Source: Cyanobacteria bacterium OH_CDB_20
GTDB lineage: Bacteria > Cyanobacteriota > Vampirovibrionia > Gastranaerophilales > Gastranaerophilaceae
NCBI GenBank assembly: GCA_023415935.1
Contig: JAEZIX010000037.1
Span: 1 to 46,523 of the forward strand
Reading direction: 5' to 3'
Length of the DNA: 46,523 nucleotides
The notes beneath the pieces were generated by a model that was given only the letters and a program-made list of their open reading frames with translations, was not told the origin of the DNA and made no database searches. Positions 16,008 through 24,516 of this stretch are shown here, in pieces. The number at the start of each line of letters is the position of its first letter. Positions within the stretch are counted from its first letter, which is position 1. Made by a program: the position numbers and the translations under genes.

Positions 16008-16703
16008 ATGTTGCAACAAATTATGGATAAATTACAAATTGTTTCTACACAACCTATTGGTCTTTTATTTGCATTTTTACTTGGAATTGTGAGCGCTGTA
16101 GCAAGTACTTGCTGCACACTTCCTGCATTGGGACTTGTAGCTGGATATTCAGGAACTAAAACGGAAAAAACAAGCAAAGATCTTGTTAAATCCGCCCTGT
16201 TGTTTATGTTGGGAACAGTTGTATCACTAATGATTATAGGTGCTGTTTCAGGATTTGTAGGACAAGTTGCACAAACTGCATTAGGCAAATATTGGAAAAT
16301 ATTTGCAGGTGTAATTGCCGTCATACTTGGCTTAGCAACCTTAAAATTACTGCCTTTTAATATTTCTTTCGGCACATTTAATATGAATAAATTTGAAACA
16401 AGTAAAATTGGTGCCATTGTGACAGGGTTCATACTTGGCGGGATTGTTGCTGCAAGTTCACTGCCTTGCAACCCAGGAATTTTTATTGTTATGGGGGCTG
16501 CCATTCTTCAAGGGGCGGTAGTATGGGCTATGCTTTTATTAGGAAGTTACGCAATTGGTTTTTCACTTCCATTGGGCGCTCTAATTCTTGGAATATCTCT
16601 CGGAGGTTTAACGCTTGCTTCTAAAGGAATGGATAAAATCTTCCGTTGGGTAGCAGGAGGCATTTTGGTTGTAATAGGATTTTATTTCTTATTTTCTCTG
16701 TAA
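16008..16703 (+). CDS. CcdA/DsbD-type transmembrane thiol-disulfide carrier in the ars operon
   Basis: A 231-residue polytopic protein with about six membrane segments of the CcdA/DsbD-beta family. Redox cysteines sit in the first and fourth segments: Cys35-Cys36 in 'ASTCCTLPALG' and Cys154 in 'SSLPCNPGIF'. CcdA proteins move reducing equivalents from cytoplasmic thioredoxin to extracytoplasmic thiol proteins. An AAGGAG ribosome site lies 7 nt before the ATG, and it follows the arsD fusion closely, so the natural partner would be that protein's external Cys-containing domain. A heavy-metal-associated role without redox transfer is possible. Confidence 0.82.
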   Translation: MLQQIMDKLQIVSTQPIGLLFAFLLGIVSAVASTCCTLPALGLVAGYSGTKTEKTSKDLVKSALLFMLGTVVSLMIIGAVSGFVGQVAQTALGKYWKIFAGVIAVILGLATLKLLPFNISFGTFNMNKFETSKIGAIVTGFILGGIVAASSLPCNPGIFIVMGAAILQGAVVWAMLLLGSYAIGFSLPLGALILGISLGGLTLASKGMDKIFRWVAGGILVVIGFYFLFSL

Positions 16704-16774
16704 AAATCTTAAAATAATCAAAGAATTTAACGGATGAACAAATGTTTTTTTGTTTGACAGCTCTTAGAATATTT

Positions 16775-17950
16775 TCAATCTTTGTATAATTCTTTTGGAA
16801 TCGCATATAAGACAGTTTCAGAAGTTGTTCTTGTGTAATGTCCGAGTCTGAAAATGTAATCCTTTAGCATTTCATCTAATATTAAGGGTATGTTTAGGAA
16901 GTGTTCACAAGAGTGATAGATAGAAATGGCCATTTGTGGGCGGTCTCTTAAAATTGTATTTTTCGCGCCTTCGATGACTTTTATCTCGGAATTTTCAACA
17001 TCTAACTTTATAAAATCTACCTTCTTTATTTGTTTGTCCTTTACAAATTTATCAATGAAAGTTGTTTCAATTTTTACAATATCACCCACATCGTCAACAT
17101 AATAAGGTTCCGCCTGACATATGCCTGATGCTGCTCTATTCCTTGCTACATCTTTAAATTCAAGAATTTCTTCTTTGTCCCAAAGTCCCTTTTTTACAAT
17201 TTCTACTTCAGGATAATTTTCAATAAGTTGCGCCGTAAGGTTATATTTTGAAGGTTCTTTATCAAAATAACTGTCTAACATTTTGACGTCATCATAATTA
17301 GGCTCAAAAGCATAGACTTTTTCGATATTTTTAAATTCAACACAGAAAAAGAGCGAGTGCAAAGCATTAAACGCTCCACCATCAATGACAACTTTTATTG
17401 CGTCTTTATTGATATGTTCAAAATATTGTTCAAGAGGTACATTATCGCCAATACGTTCTTTATAGGAATTAAACTTGTCCTCAATTATTCTTTGGTTTTT
17501 TTGCTTGTTTCCTATTCCGAAACGTTTTTCCCCCAGTAATTGATATAATTTTTTATCGGAAGAATACTTAAAAATAGCCTTAGTCCTATTTATTTTTTCC
17601 GCTTTGATTGCATCTAGAATTTCTTTTGACGGCATTTTAATTATATTTTCCTGTTCAATACCCAAAGCTCTTAAAATCAAGTTCATATCATTTCTATGTG
17701 CATTTGAAGAAATAATAATTTTATCGTATTTATTTTTGTAATTTTTAAGTTCAAAAGGAGATATTATATTCAATCCTGCAAGATGTCCTTTTTTGTTGGT
17801 ATCAATAAAACAAACAACCTCAACATCTTCTCTTTGTTTTGCAAGCTCATTTTTTATGGCTTCCCCTATTTCTCCAAGTCCGTAGATGCAGACTTTTTGA
17901 TTTTTGTTTATCTGGTCAAAAATTTCTTTATATGGATTTTTTTTAAACAT
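16775..17950 (-). CDS. FkbM-family methyltransferase with N-terminal Rossmann-like domain (copy 1)
   Basis: The 391-residue protein has an N-terminal nucleotide-binding-like domain (about 1-115, 'KVCIYGLGEIGEAIKNEL', 'VVCFIDTNKKG') and a C-terminal FkbM SAM-dependent methyltransferase domain (about 190-370, 'VVIDGGAFNALHSLFF', 'VYAFEPNYDDVKML', 'VDFIKLDVENSEIKVIEGA'). FkbM enzymes O-methylate sugars or small hydroxyls; next to glycosyltransferases a glycan substrate is likely. The neighbouring gene at 17983-19155 is a clear paralogue with long identical blocks. No ribosomal or phage genes accompany it. Confidence 0.85.
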   Translation of the reverse strand: MFKKNPYKEIFDQINKNQKVCIYGLGEIGEAIKNELAKQREDVEVVCFIDTNKKGHLAGLNIISPFELKNYKNKYDKIIISSNAHRNDMNLILRALGIEQENIIKMPSKEILDAIKAEKINRTKAIFKYSSDKKLYQLLGEKRFGIGNKQKNQRIIEDKFNSYKERIGDNVPLEQYFEHINKDAIKVVIDGGAFNALHSLFFCVEFKNIEKVYAFEPNYDDVKMLDSYFDKEPSKYNLTAQLIENYPEVEIVKKGLWDKEEILEFKDVARNRAASGICQAEPYYVDDVGDIVKIETTFIDKFVKDKQIKKVDFIKLDVENSEIKVIEGAKNTILRDRPQMAISIYHSCEHFLNIPLILDEMLKDYIFRLGHYTRTTSETVLYAIPKELYKD

Positions 17951-17982
17951 AATTCTCTCTTTTACAAGCCAAATATTATCGA

Positions 17983-19155
17983 TTAACCTTTGTATAATTC
18001 CTTTGGAATAGCATATAAAACGCTTTCACAATGATTTTTCGTATAATGTCCAAACCTGAAAACATAATCCGCTAACATTTCTTGCATCATCAAAGGTATT
18101 TTAAAGAAGTGCTCGCTGGAATGATAGATGGAAATTGCCATCTGTGGGCGATCTTTTAAGATTGTATTTTTAGCACCTTCAATAACTTTGATTTCAGAAT
18201 TTTCAACATCAAGTTTTATAAAATCCACTTTGTTTATATTTTTGTCTTGAACCAATTTATCAATAGAGGTTGTTTTGATTTTTACAACATCACCCACATC
18301 ATCAACATAATAAGGTTCTGCCTGACAGATGCCAGAGGCTGCTCTGTTTCTTGCTACATCTTTAAATTCAAGAACTTCTTCTTTGCTCCAAAGACCTTTT
18401 TCAATCATTTCTATTTTGGGATTGTTCTCAATAAGGGTTGCCATAACATTTGATTTCGAAGGTTTGTCAAAAGCGCTGCTCAACATTTTAAAGTCTTTGT
18501 AATTAGGTTCAAATGCGTAAATTTTCTCAATATTTTTAAATTCAATAGAAAAAAGCAATGAGTGTAAGCCGTTGAAGGAACCGCCATCTATAGCAACCTT
18601 CACCGCATCTTTATTCACATGTTCAAAATATTGCTCAACCGGTACATTTTCGCCGATTAATTCTTTAAATTTGGCAAAATGCTTTGCTGTTTTTTCAAGA
18701 TGCTCATTTTTTGAACCAACTTTTAGCCATAACTTGCCGACAGTTTGGTATAAGTCTTTTTCATAGGTATCATTAAAAATAGCTTTTGATTTATCGATTT
18801 TTTTCATTTTTACAGAATTAAGAATGTCATCAAGCGGTACTTTAATTATCTTTTCCTGTTCAATACCTAATGCCCTGAGCACCAGATACATATCATTTCT
18901 GTGCGTATTTGAAGAAATAATAATTTTATCATATTTACTTGAACAATCTTTGAGTTCAAAAGGAGATATTATATTTAATCCCGCGAATTCTCCTTTTTTG
19001 TTGGTATCAATGAAGAAAACAACTTCGACATCTTTCCGTTGTTTTAAAATCTCATCTTTTATAGCTTTACCTATTTCTCCAAGCCCATAGATACAAACTC
19101 TTTCATTTTTCTTTATTTTGCCGAATATTTCACAATATGCATTCTTCTCAAACAT
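17983..19155 (-). CDS. FkbM-family methyltransferase with N-terminal Rossmann-like domain (copy 2)
   Basis: A tandem paralogue of the downstream gene, about 390 residues, with the same domains: 'RVCIYGLGEIGKAIKDEI' near residue 20, 'AIDGGSFNGLHSLLFS' near 180, 'IYAFEPNYKDFKML' and 'VDFIKLDVENSEIKVIEGA'. Both copies share the block 'RNRAASGICQAEPYYVDDVG' exactly. I place the start at the ATG 19153-19155 because it aligns with copy 1 (MFxKNxYxEIF) and has a GAGAGA ribosome site; the in-frame ATG at 19182 would add nine residues and has none. The pair likely methylates different positions or related sugars in a surface glycan. Confidence 0.85.
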   Translation of the reverse strand: MFEKNAYCEIFGKIKKNERVCIYGLGEIGKAIKDEILKQRKDVEVVFFIDTNKKGEFAGLNIISPFELKDCSSKYDKIIISSNTHRNDMYLVLRALGIEQEKIIKVPLDDILNSVKMKKIDKSKAIFNDTYEKDLYQTVGKLWLKVGSKNEHLEKTAKHFAKFKELIGENVPVEQYFEHVNKDAVKVAIDGGSFNGLHSLLFSIEFKNIEKIYAFEPNYKDFKMLSSAFDKPSKSNVMATLIENNPKIEMIEKGLWSKEEVLEFKDVARNRAASGICQAEPYYVDDVGDVVKIKTTSIDKLVQDKNINKVDFIKLDVENSEIKVIEGAKNTILKDRPQMAISIYHSSEHFFKIPLMMQEMLADYVFRFGHYTKNHCESVLYAIPKELYKG

Positions 19156-19322
19156 GGATAATCTCTCAATACTACAACCCAAAGTATATCATAAATTAAA
19201 ATTAAATTAACACCTTCGCTAACGCATTAAAAACGGTTTTAGATATAGAGCATAATCTTTTTTTGCTTTATTAAGATAGTTGTCTAAACTAAACATCGTA
19301 GATAACATTTCATTTTACATTC

Positions 19323-20309
19323 TTAAGGCATTCTTATGAACGAATCATAATTACCGCTGGTATTAGGGGTAAGATTAGTTTGAGTTGTAACATTGGTAAA
19401 AACAGGTCTTGAATCACAAACTATTTTACCCATATTATTTACATACAACCCTATTCCTGCGTTATTAATAGCTAACGCTCCATTAGTCACAGTTATCAAT
19501 GCCCCCGTTCTCGCGGACAATGCTGTTCCGGTTGTTGTTATAGATGTCCCAACCCCGGCATCTTTAACTGCATTTATAGCTAACCGCCCGCCGGCATAAA
19601 TAGCAATACAATCACTAGATGCTGCTCCTGTAATATTAGACATAGTAATAAGGATGCCCCCACCATAAGAACAATTTACTGTAACTCCAGTACTATTAGT
19701 TACATCAACATAACTCAATTGAATTTGAGAACCTACACCATAGCTATATATGAAATTATTAATATTGCCTTGAAGCGTAATGTTGTTGAATATTACATTA
19801 ATTAAACTTCCAGAACTTACTGCATTTTCGCTGGAATTTACTATGAAATAAGAGTTTGGCTTATTTATAGTTACAGTTCTGTTTATACCTTGAATCCGAA
19901 TAACATTAAAACCCGATATGTCACTAAACTTTGTCGTAACATTACTTGTAACATTCTGAGTTATATTCAAAATAACATTGCTCCCTGATTTTGTTTTCAA
20001 CCAATCTATCGCATCGTCAAAAGCCATGTCATCAGGTATATTTATTGTATAATTTGGTGGTAGAGGCATCACGGAAGCTACCGCACCACTTGTTATTAGG
20101 TTTGAACTATTTTCTGTCGGAATAGTATCAGTTGGAGGTGGATTGTTTGGCGAATAAACTCTTTGTTTGCCAAGTCCCTCGCTGCAATCATATAAAGCAA
20201 TTTGTGCTGAACCGCCAAGTTCTGCTACCGTTCTGTGTTCTGAACCATCAAAAATATCAATATCTCCATTAACAGAAATACCTGTCTTATCGCCTAATTG
20301 ATTTTGCAT
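19323..20309 (-). CDS. Predicted right-handed beta-helix / tail-fibre-like surface protein
   Basis: The 328-residue protein has a short N-terminal part with 'NSSNLITSGAVASV', a phrase common in phage tail-fibre and capsule-binding adaptor regions. It then has a long run of short beta-strand repeats rich in Asn, Thr, Ile, Val and Gly (about 100-315), the look of a parallel beta-helix. No signal peptide, catalytic motif or membrane segment is visible. A strong GGAGAG ribosome site precedes the ATG. It sits alone between FkbM and glycosyltransferase genes, with no other phage gene nearby. It may be a domesticated phage fibre, a glycan-binding or glycan-cleaving protein, or a cargo gene. Function is not established. 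Confidence 0.6.
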   Translation of the reverse strand: MQNQLGDKTGISVNGDIDIFDGSEHRTVAELGGSAQIALYDCSEGLGKQRVYSPNNPPPTDTIPTENSSNLITSGAVASVMPLPPNYTINIPDDMAFDDAIDWLKTKSGSNVILNITQNVTSNVTTKFSDISGFNVIRIQGINRTVTINKPNSYFIVNSSENAVSSGSLINVIFNNITLQGNINNFIYSYGVGSQIQLSYVDVTNSTGVTVNCSYGGGILITMSNITGAASSDCIAIYAGGRLAINAVKDAGVGTSITTTGTALSARTGALITVTNGALAINNAGIGLYVNNMGKIVCDSRPVFTNVTTQTNLTPNTSGNYDSFIRMP

Positions 20310-20446
20310 AATCTCTCTCCTTTTATCAGTAACCTGTGTTTGTATGAATATCTACAATCTCAAAATACTCCCAAATTGTTTGATGGTCAATTTCCTGAAT
20401 TTATGTTAACCTTGACTAGGAAATTCGGAATTTTCTGGGGGTAGAA

Positions 20447-20848
20447 ATGAAAGAAGCAGAGCTACTTGAATATTTAAAAAAAAATGATTTTGATAAAAAA
20501 TACCAAAAACTTGTTAAAAAATTAAAAGATAAAAAAGTCATTGTATATGGAACAGGTTTAATGTTTCAAGTAATAAAAAAGAATTATGATTTAGGTGCTT
20601 TTAATATTATAGGAATTTCTGATATGAAATATCCTCTTGAAGAGGAAGGTCTTATTGAAGAAGGCTACAAAAAAATCCCAAGAGAAAAAATAGCTGAATA
20701 TGAACCCGATATTGTATTAGTTGCTGCACAAAATTATTTTCCAATAATTGAAAATTTTGTTTTGCAACTTTTTAAAGATACAAAAATATTATTTATACCT
20801 TTTGTTAGTGCTGATTTTCGGGAATTATTATTTAAGATTTGGGGATAA
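20447..20848 (+). CDS. Small Rossmann-fold (PglD-N-like) protein of the glycan cluster
   Basis: A 133-residue protein with a nucleotide-binding-like start 'KVIVYGTGLMFQVIKKNY' (about 29-46) and 'PDIVLVAAQNY'. It resembles the N-terminal domain of the two FkbM proteins nearby and the N-domain of PglD sugar acetyltransferases, but it lacks any catalytic domain of its own. A GGGGGT ribosome site precedes the ATG. It lies two bases upstream of the glycosyltransferase gene at 20851, so it is in the same operon. It may bind a nucleotide-sugar or act as a subunit for a partner; the role is inferred only from context. Confidence 0.65.
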   Translation: MKEAELLEYLKKNDFDKKYQKLVKKLKDKKVIVYGTGLMFQVIKKNYDLGAFNIIGISDMKYPLEEEGLIEEGYKKIPREKIAEYEPDIVLVAAQNYFPIIENFVLQLFKDTKILFIPFVSADFRELLFKIWG

Positions 20849-20850
20849 AA

Positions 20851-23040
20851 ATGCAACAAAATTATATGAATATTGCTCTTTGTGCTGATGTTAATTATTC
20901 CAAAACCCTTGCTACGGCGATAAGCTCAATTCTTTTAAATGCAGATAAAGCAGATTATTTTAATTTTTTTATTTTAGACGGTGGGCTTTTAGAAATTGAT
21001 AAGGAAAATCTAAAACGACTCAAGAGAATTAAAGATTTCAACATAGAATTTATCGATATTGACAAAAAAGAGTTCGAAAATTATCCTACAATCCATCACT
21101 GGCTTAGTATAGCTATGTATTACAGGTTTAAATTACCAAGTCTATTTAAAAATCTCAACAAGTTATTGTACATAGATTGTGATTTAATCGTTAGAAAAAG
21201 TCTTAGAGCTTTATATGGGCAAGAGCTAGAAGATTTTTATGCAGGAGTTGTTGAAGATATTAACTTTAAACTGGGGACCTTAAAAGAACCGGATCTGGCA
21301 CAAAAAATGAAAAACCGATTAGGCGTAGAGAAGTATTTTAACTCAGGCGTAATGCTTTTAAATTTAGAAAAAATGAGAAATGATAACATTGAAGCTAAAT
21401 GTTTTAATTTCATAAATGAATACCCTGAAAAAATTCTTTTCCCTGACCAATGTACTTTGAATGCGGTATTTAAAAACAATGTAAAATTTTTAGATGATAT
21501 ATTCAATTTTCAATTTCATGACCAAAGACAGAAAAACTATGCTGTTCATCAGGAATTCTACAAAAAATCAAAGTCCAGAATCGTTATCTTGCACTATACT
21601 GGACCCAAAAAACCATGGAGAGATTTTTTTAACGATGAAATAAACCGCGAATATGATTCATACTTTAGAAAAACCCCTTATGCATATAGGCTTGAGGATT
21701 ATTTTTACTGTGTTAGAAAGTGGAACAGGCTAAATCTCTTTCATAAATTAAAACAAACTTTGTGGCTTATATTGTCTTATTTACCTGAAAAAATCGGTAT
21801 TTCCTTTGAAAAAAAATTAATGGAGTCCCTGGTTTCTGACCCTAACAAAAATGATATTATTGAGGCAAATTATAGGAACGTTCTTAGGAACATAAAACTA
21901 AAAATAAAAAGAAAAGAAAAAATAAAAGTCGGATTTTGGGTTTTGACAAATTCGACATGGGCATATCAATCTTTGTATGATGAAATGCAAAAAAGTAAAA
22001 TTTTCCGGCCTATAGTTTTTTTGCCGAGATTTGTTCCAAGTCCTAGAATAGATGAGTCTGAAGCGAATAAAATCTTGGATGAAAATATAGAGTTTTTTAA
22101 GTCAAAAAACATCGATTACCAAGTTGTTTATGATGCTAAACACGATAAATATATTGACTTGCATGACTTTGAACCTGATATCGTTTTTTATCAGCAACCT
22201 TATGGAATGCATAAGAGCCATAATATTCCTGTAGTGAGTGCCTTTGCTCTTTGTGCTTGTGTTTCTTATTGCTTTTATGTTCTTGACTATCATTTTAGCT
22301 ATTTAGATAATTTTCACAAATTACTTTGGAAAAATTTTGTTGAATGTGATGAGTACAAGGAAAAATATAAACGAAGAAACGGGGCAAATAACTGTGTGTC
22401 AACAGGTTATCTAAGACTTGATGATTTTAGGAAATTTGATAATTTTAAAAAAGATTCTCAAAAACTTGTTATTTATGCACCTCATCACTCAGTCAATTCT
22501 TCACATTTATGTGGAACTTTTGCAGAAAATGCCTATTTTATTTTGGATCTGATAAAAAAACACAAAGATATTCAATGGGTGTTTAAGCCCCATCCAATGC
22601 TTTATTATACAGCTATACAAAACGGAGTCATGACAAAAGAAGAGATAGACAATTATTTCAAACAATGGGAAGAGCTTGAAAATGCCAGTGTTTACACAAA
22701 AGGCGATTATTATGAATTGTTTATGCAATCAGACTTGATGATTACCGATAGTTTAACTTTTTTAGTAGAATATTTGATAACCCAAAAACCGTTAATTCGT
22801 CCTATCTCAAAGTGTGAATTTATACCTTTTACTAAATTAGCTAAAAAGCTTATAAAAAATTACTATAATACTCATAGTAACGAAGAGCTATTAGAAACAT
22901 TTTCCCGAGTGCTATTAGATCAAGATGACTATCTTGCTCCAAAACGCTTAAAGTCTCTTAAATCTTTAGAATTGGATAAAAATAAAACCATAGCTTCTAA
23001 AATAATAAATTACCTGAAAAAGGAAATAAAGATATTATGA
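20851..23040 (+). CDS. Bifunctional glycosyltransferase: GT8 domain fused to CDP-glycerol glycerophosphotransferase-like domain
   Basis: About 729 residues. The N-terminal part (about 1-270) is a GT8 (WaaO/glycogenin-like) domain with 'NIALCADVNYSKTLATAISS', the DxD motif in 'LLYIDCDLIVRKSL', 'YFNSGVMLLNLEKMR', 'PDQCTLNAVF' and 'HYTGPKKPW'. The C-terminal part (about 350-720) resembles TagB/TagF CDP-glycerol:glycerophosphotransferases, with 'STGYLRLD', 'VIYAPHHSVN', 'WVFKPHPML' and 'SDLMITDSLTFLVEYL'. The fusion suggests one protein adds a hexose and then a phospho-polyol or a second sugar to a surface glycan. I use the ATG at 20851, with GGGGAT seven bases upstream, rather than the in-frame TTG at 20839. 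Its end overlaps the GT2 start by four bases. Confidence 0.87.
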   Translation: MQQNYMNIALCADVNYSKTLATAISSILLNADKADYFNFFILDGGLLEIDKENLKRLKRIKDFNIEFIDIDKKEFENYPTIHHWLSIAMYYRFKLPSLFKNLNKLLYIDCDLIVRKSLRALYGQELEDFYAGVVEDINFKLGTLKEPDLAQKMKNRLGVEKYFNSGVMLLNLEKMRNDNIEAKCFNFINEYPEKILFPDQCTLNAVFKNNVKFLDDIFNFQFHDQRQKNYAVHQEFYKKSKSRIVILHYTGPKKPWRDFFNDEINREYDSYFRKTPYAYRLEDYFYCVRKWNRLNLFHKLKQTLWLILSYLPEKIGISFEKKLMESLVSDPNKNDIIEANYRNVLRNIKLKIKRKEKIKVGFWVLTNSTWAYQSLYDEMQKSKIFRPIVFLPRFVPSPRIDESEANKILDENIEFFKSKNIDYQVVYDAKHDKYIDLHDFEPDIVFYQQPYGMHKSHNIPVVSAFALCACVSYCFYVLDYHFSYLDNFHKLLWKNFVECDEYKEKYKRRNGANNCVSTGYLRLDDFRKFDNFKKDSQKLVIYAPHHSVNSSHLCGTFAENAYFILDLIKKHKDIQWVFKPHPMLYYTAIQNGVMTKEEIDNYFKQWEELENASVYTKGDYYELFMQSDLMITDSLTFLVEYLITQKPLIRPISKCEFIPFTKLAKKLIKNYYNTHSNEELLETFSRVLLDQDDYLAPKRLKSLKSLELDKNKTIASKIINYLKKEIKIL

Positions 23041-24056
23041 ATATACCTAAAATAAGTATTATAACGCCTGTCTATAATATGTCTAAATATCTGCAACAAT
23101 GTCTTGATAGTGTTCTTTCTCAATCATTGAAAGATATTGAGCTCATTTGTGTAAACGATGGCTCTACTGATAATTCATTAGAAATCCTTAACAGCTATGC
23201 AAAAAAAGATTCTAGAATTATTGTAATGAATAAAAAAAATGAAGGCCAAGGTGTAGCAAGGAATAAGGCTTTAAAGGTTGCAAAAGGCGAATATATATTA
23301 TTTCTAGACCCTGATGATTGGCTTGAGGGCGCTGCATTAGAAAAAATGTATACAAAAATTACAAACGATGACAGTGATATCCTTGTTTTTAATGTTTACA
23401 AATACTGTGATTACAAGGAAAAAGACTTTATTAAATACAATTATGTAAATCCTTATTATGTAAAATTCAAGGATCAAGTTTTTTCCCCAAAGGAAGCTAA
23501 AGACATACTTTTTGCAATTAATGCTTTACCTTTTAAGCTATACAAGCACTCAAAGCTCAAAGAATGGAGGTTCAAATTCTCCAATCACAGATATATTGAA
23601 GACCATCTTGCTTACTTCATAGCATTTTCAAATGCTGATAGGATAAGTGTTTTAAATGAATCTTTACTTAACTATCGTCAACATAAAAAATCGACTACAG
23701 AAAATGCTTCGAAAAAAAATATTTTAGATATCTTTGAAATTACATATATGTGCGAAAATGCTTTATATAAATCAAAATATGGCAAGGAATTAATTCCATC
23801 TTTTATTGACAATAGAGTTGGCGCTATCTGGTTTTATCATTTTAAAACATCCTGGTTAACAAGATTAATTTATTACCGACAATTTAGAAAGTTTTTAGAA
23901 TATATCAGAGAAAAATACGGCGAAAACCTAATAAATGAGGGGAGCTACTCCTTCAAAAGGCAATTGATTATAAAGCATAAGAGTTATTTGCTGTTTTATC
24001 TTGAACATGGCATTACCCTAACAAAAATACTATTAAAGGCTTACTTCTTTGCTTGA
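23037..24056 (+). CDS. GT2-family glycosyltransferase
   Basis: A 339-residue inverting GT-A glycosyltransferase with the family start 'ISIITPVYNMSKYLQQCLDS', the nucleotide-binding 'CVNDGSTDNSLEIL' near 39-52, 'GQGVARNKAL' and the metal-binding 'FLDPDDWLE' near 91-99. No long membrane anchor is evident; a C-terminal hydrophobic stretch near 310-338 may associate with the membrane. It overlaps the GT8-TagF fusion by four bases (ATGA), so these enzymes likely add sequential residues to the same glycan. Confidence 0.9.
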   Translation: MNIPKISIITPVYNMSKYLQQCLDSVLSQSLKDIELICVNDGSTDNSLEILNSYAKKDSRIIVMNKKNEGQGVARNKALKVAKGEYILFLDPDDWLEGAALEKMYTKITNDDSDILVFNVYKYCDYKEKDFIKYNYVNPYYVKFKDQVFSPKEAKDILFAINALPFKLYKHSKLKEWRFKFSNHRYIEDHLAYFIAFSNADRISVLNESLLNYRQHKKSTTENASKKNILDIFEITYMCENALYKSKYGKELIPSFIDNRVGAIWFYHFKTSWLTRLIYYRQFRKFLEYIREKYGENLINEGSYSFKRQLIIKHKSYLLFYLEHGITLTKILLKAYFFA

Positions 24057-24249
24057 GTTATTGCTTTAAGCATCAGTGCACAAGATATCCTAAGATATTG
24101 GCTTAAAAGTGTATAAATAACTATAATAAGATTTGTATCATAATCCTTGTATAATACGAGATTTGGATATAAAAAAGAGTTACAATAATATTAGTTAAAA
24201 TACAGTTCAATTTTATCATCGCTGTTTATTTATTTAGGGATATAATATT

Positions 24250-24432
24250 ATGAATAAATTTTTAACTTTAGGGTTGCCTGTTCTTGTGTTTGTAGGATTT
24301 TATGCCTATTTTAAGCACAGCGATTCCTTTTCCGCTTTAAGTCTTATCATAATTTCTGGTGGAGTTTTGTCTATGATCTATACACTAATTCAAGATTCTG
24401 ATAAGAGAACTAAAAATAATTTTTTCTTTTAA
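24250..24432 (+). CDS. Small two-helix membrane protein
   Basis: A 60-residue protein with two predicted membrane segments (about 4-20 and 29-48) and a polar, basic C-terminus (QDSDKRTKNN). A weak AGGGA ribosome site lies 11 nt upstream, and a strong terminator follows 30 bp after the stop, so it looks like a real monocistronic gene. I do not recognise it. Confidence 0.6.
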   Translation: MNKFLTLGLPVLVFVGFYAYFKHSDSFSALSLIIISGGVLSMIYTLIQDSDKRTKNNFFF

Positions 24433-24462
24433 AACAAGTACAAAAACAAACACGTCAAATTA

Positions 24463-24495
24463 AAAAAGAAGGCTTAATATAATAGCCTTCTTTTT
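24463..24495. terminator. Bidirectional terminator
   Basis: AAAAAGAAGGCT (24463-24474) pairs perfectly with AGCCTTCTTTTT (24484-24495) around a 9-nt loop. A and T runs on both sides let it end the small membrane gene on the plus strand and the 774-residue gene on the minus strand. Confidence 0.85.
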
Positions 24496-24516
24496 GTTCT
24501 AATAACTTATAATATT

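Noticed and set aside
15989..16504. 171-codon open frame on the minus strand inside the ccdA-like gene
   Set aside because: The plus-strand frame has clear membrane segments and redox cysteines; the antisense frame is a shadow without a ribosome site.
20839..20850. TTG start for the GT8-TagF fusion
   Set aside because: The GGGGAT ribosome site falls inside this extension and serves the ATG at 20851.
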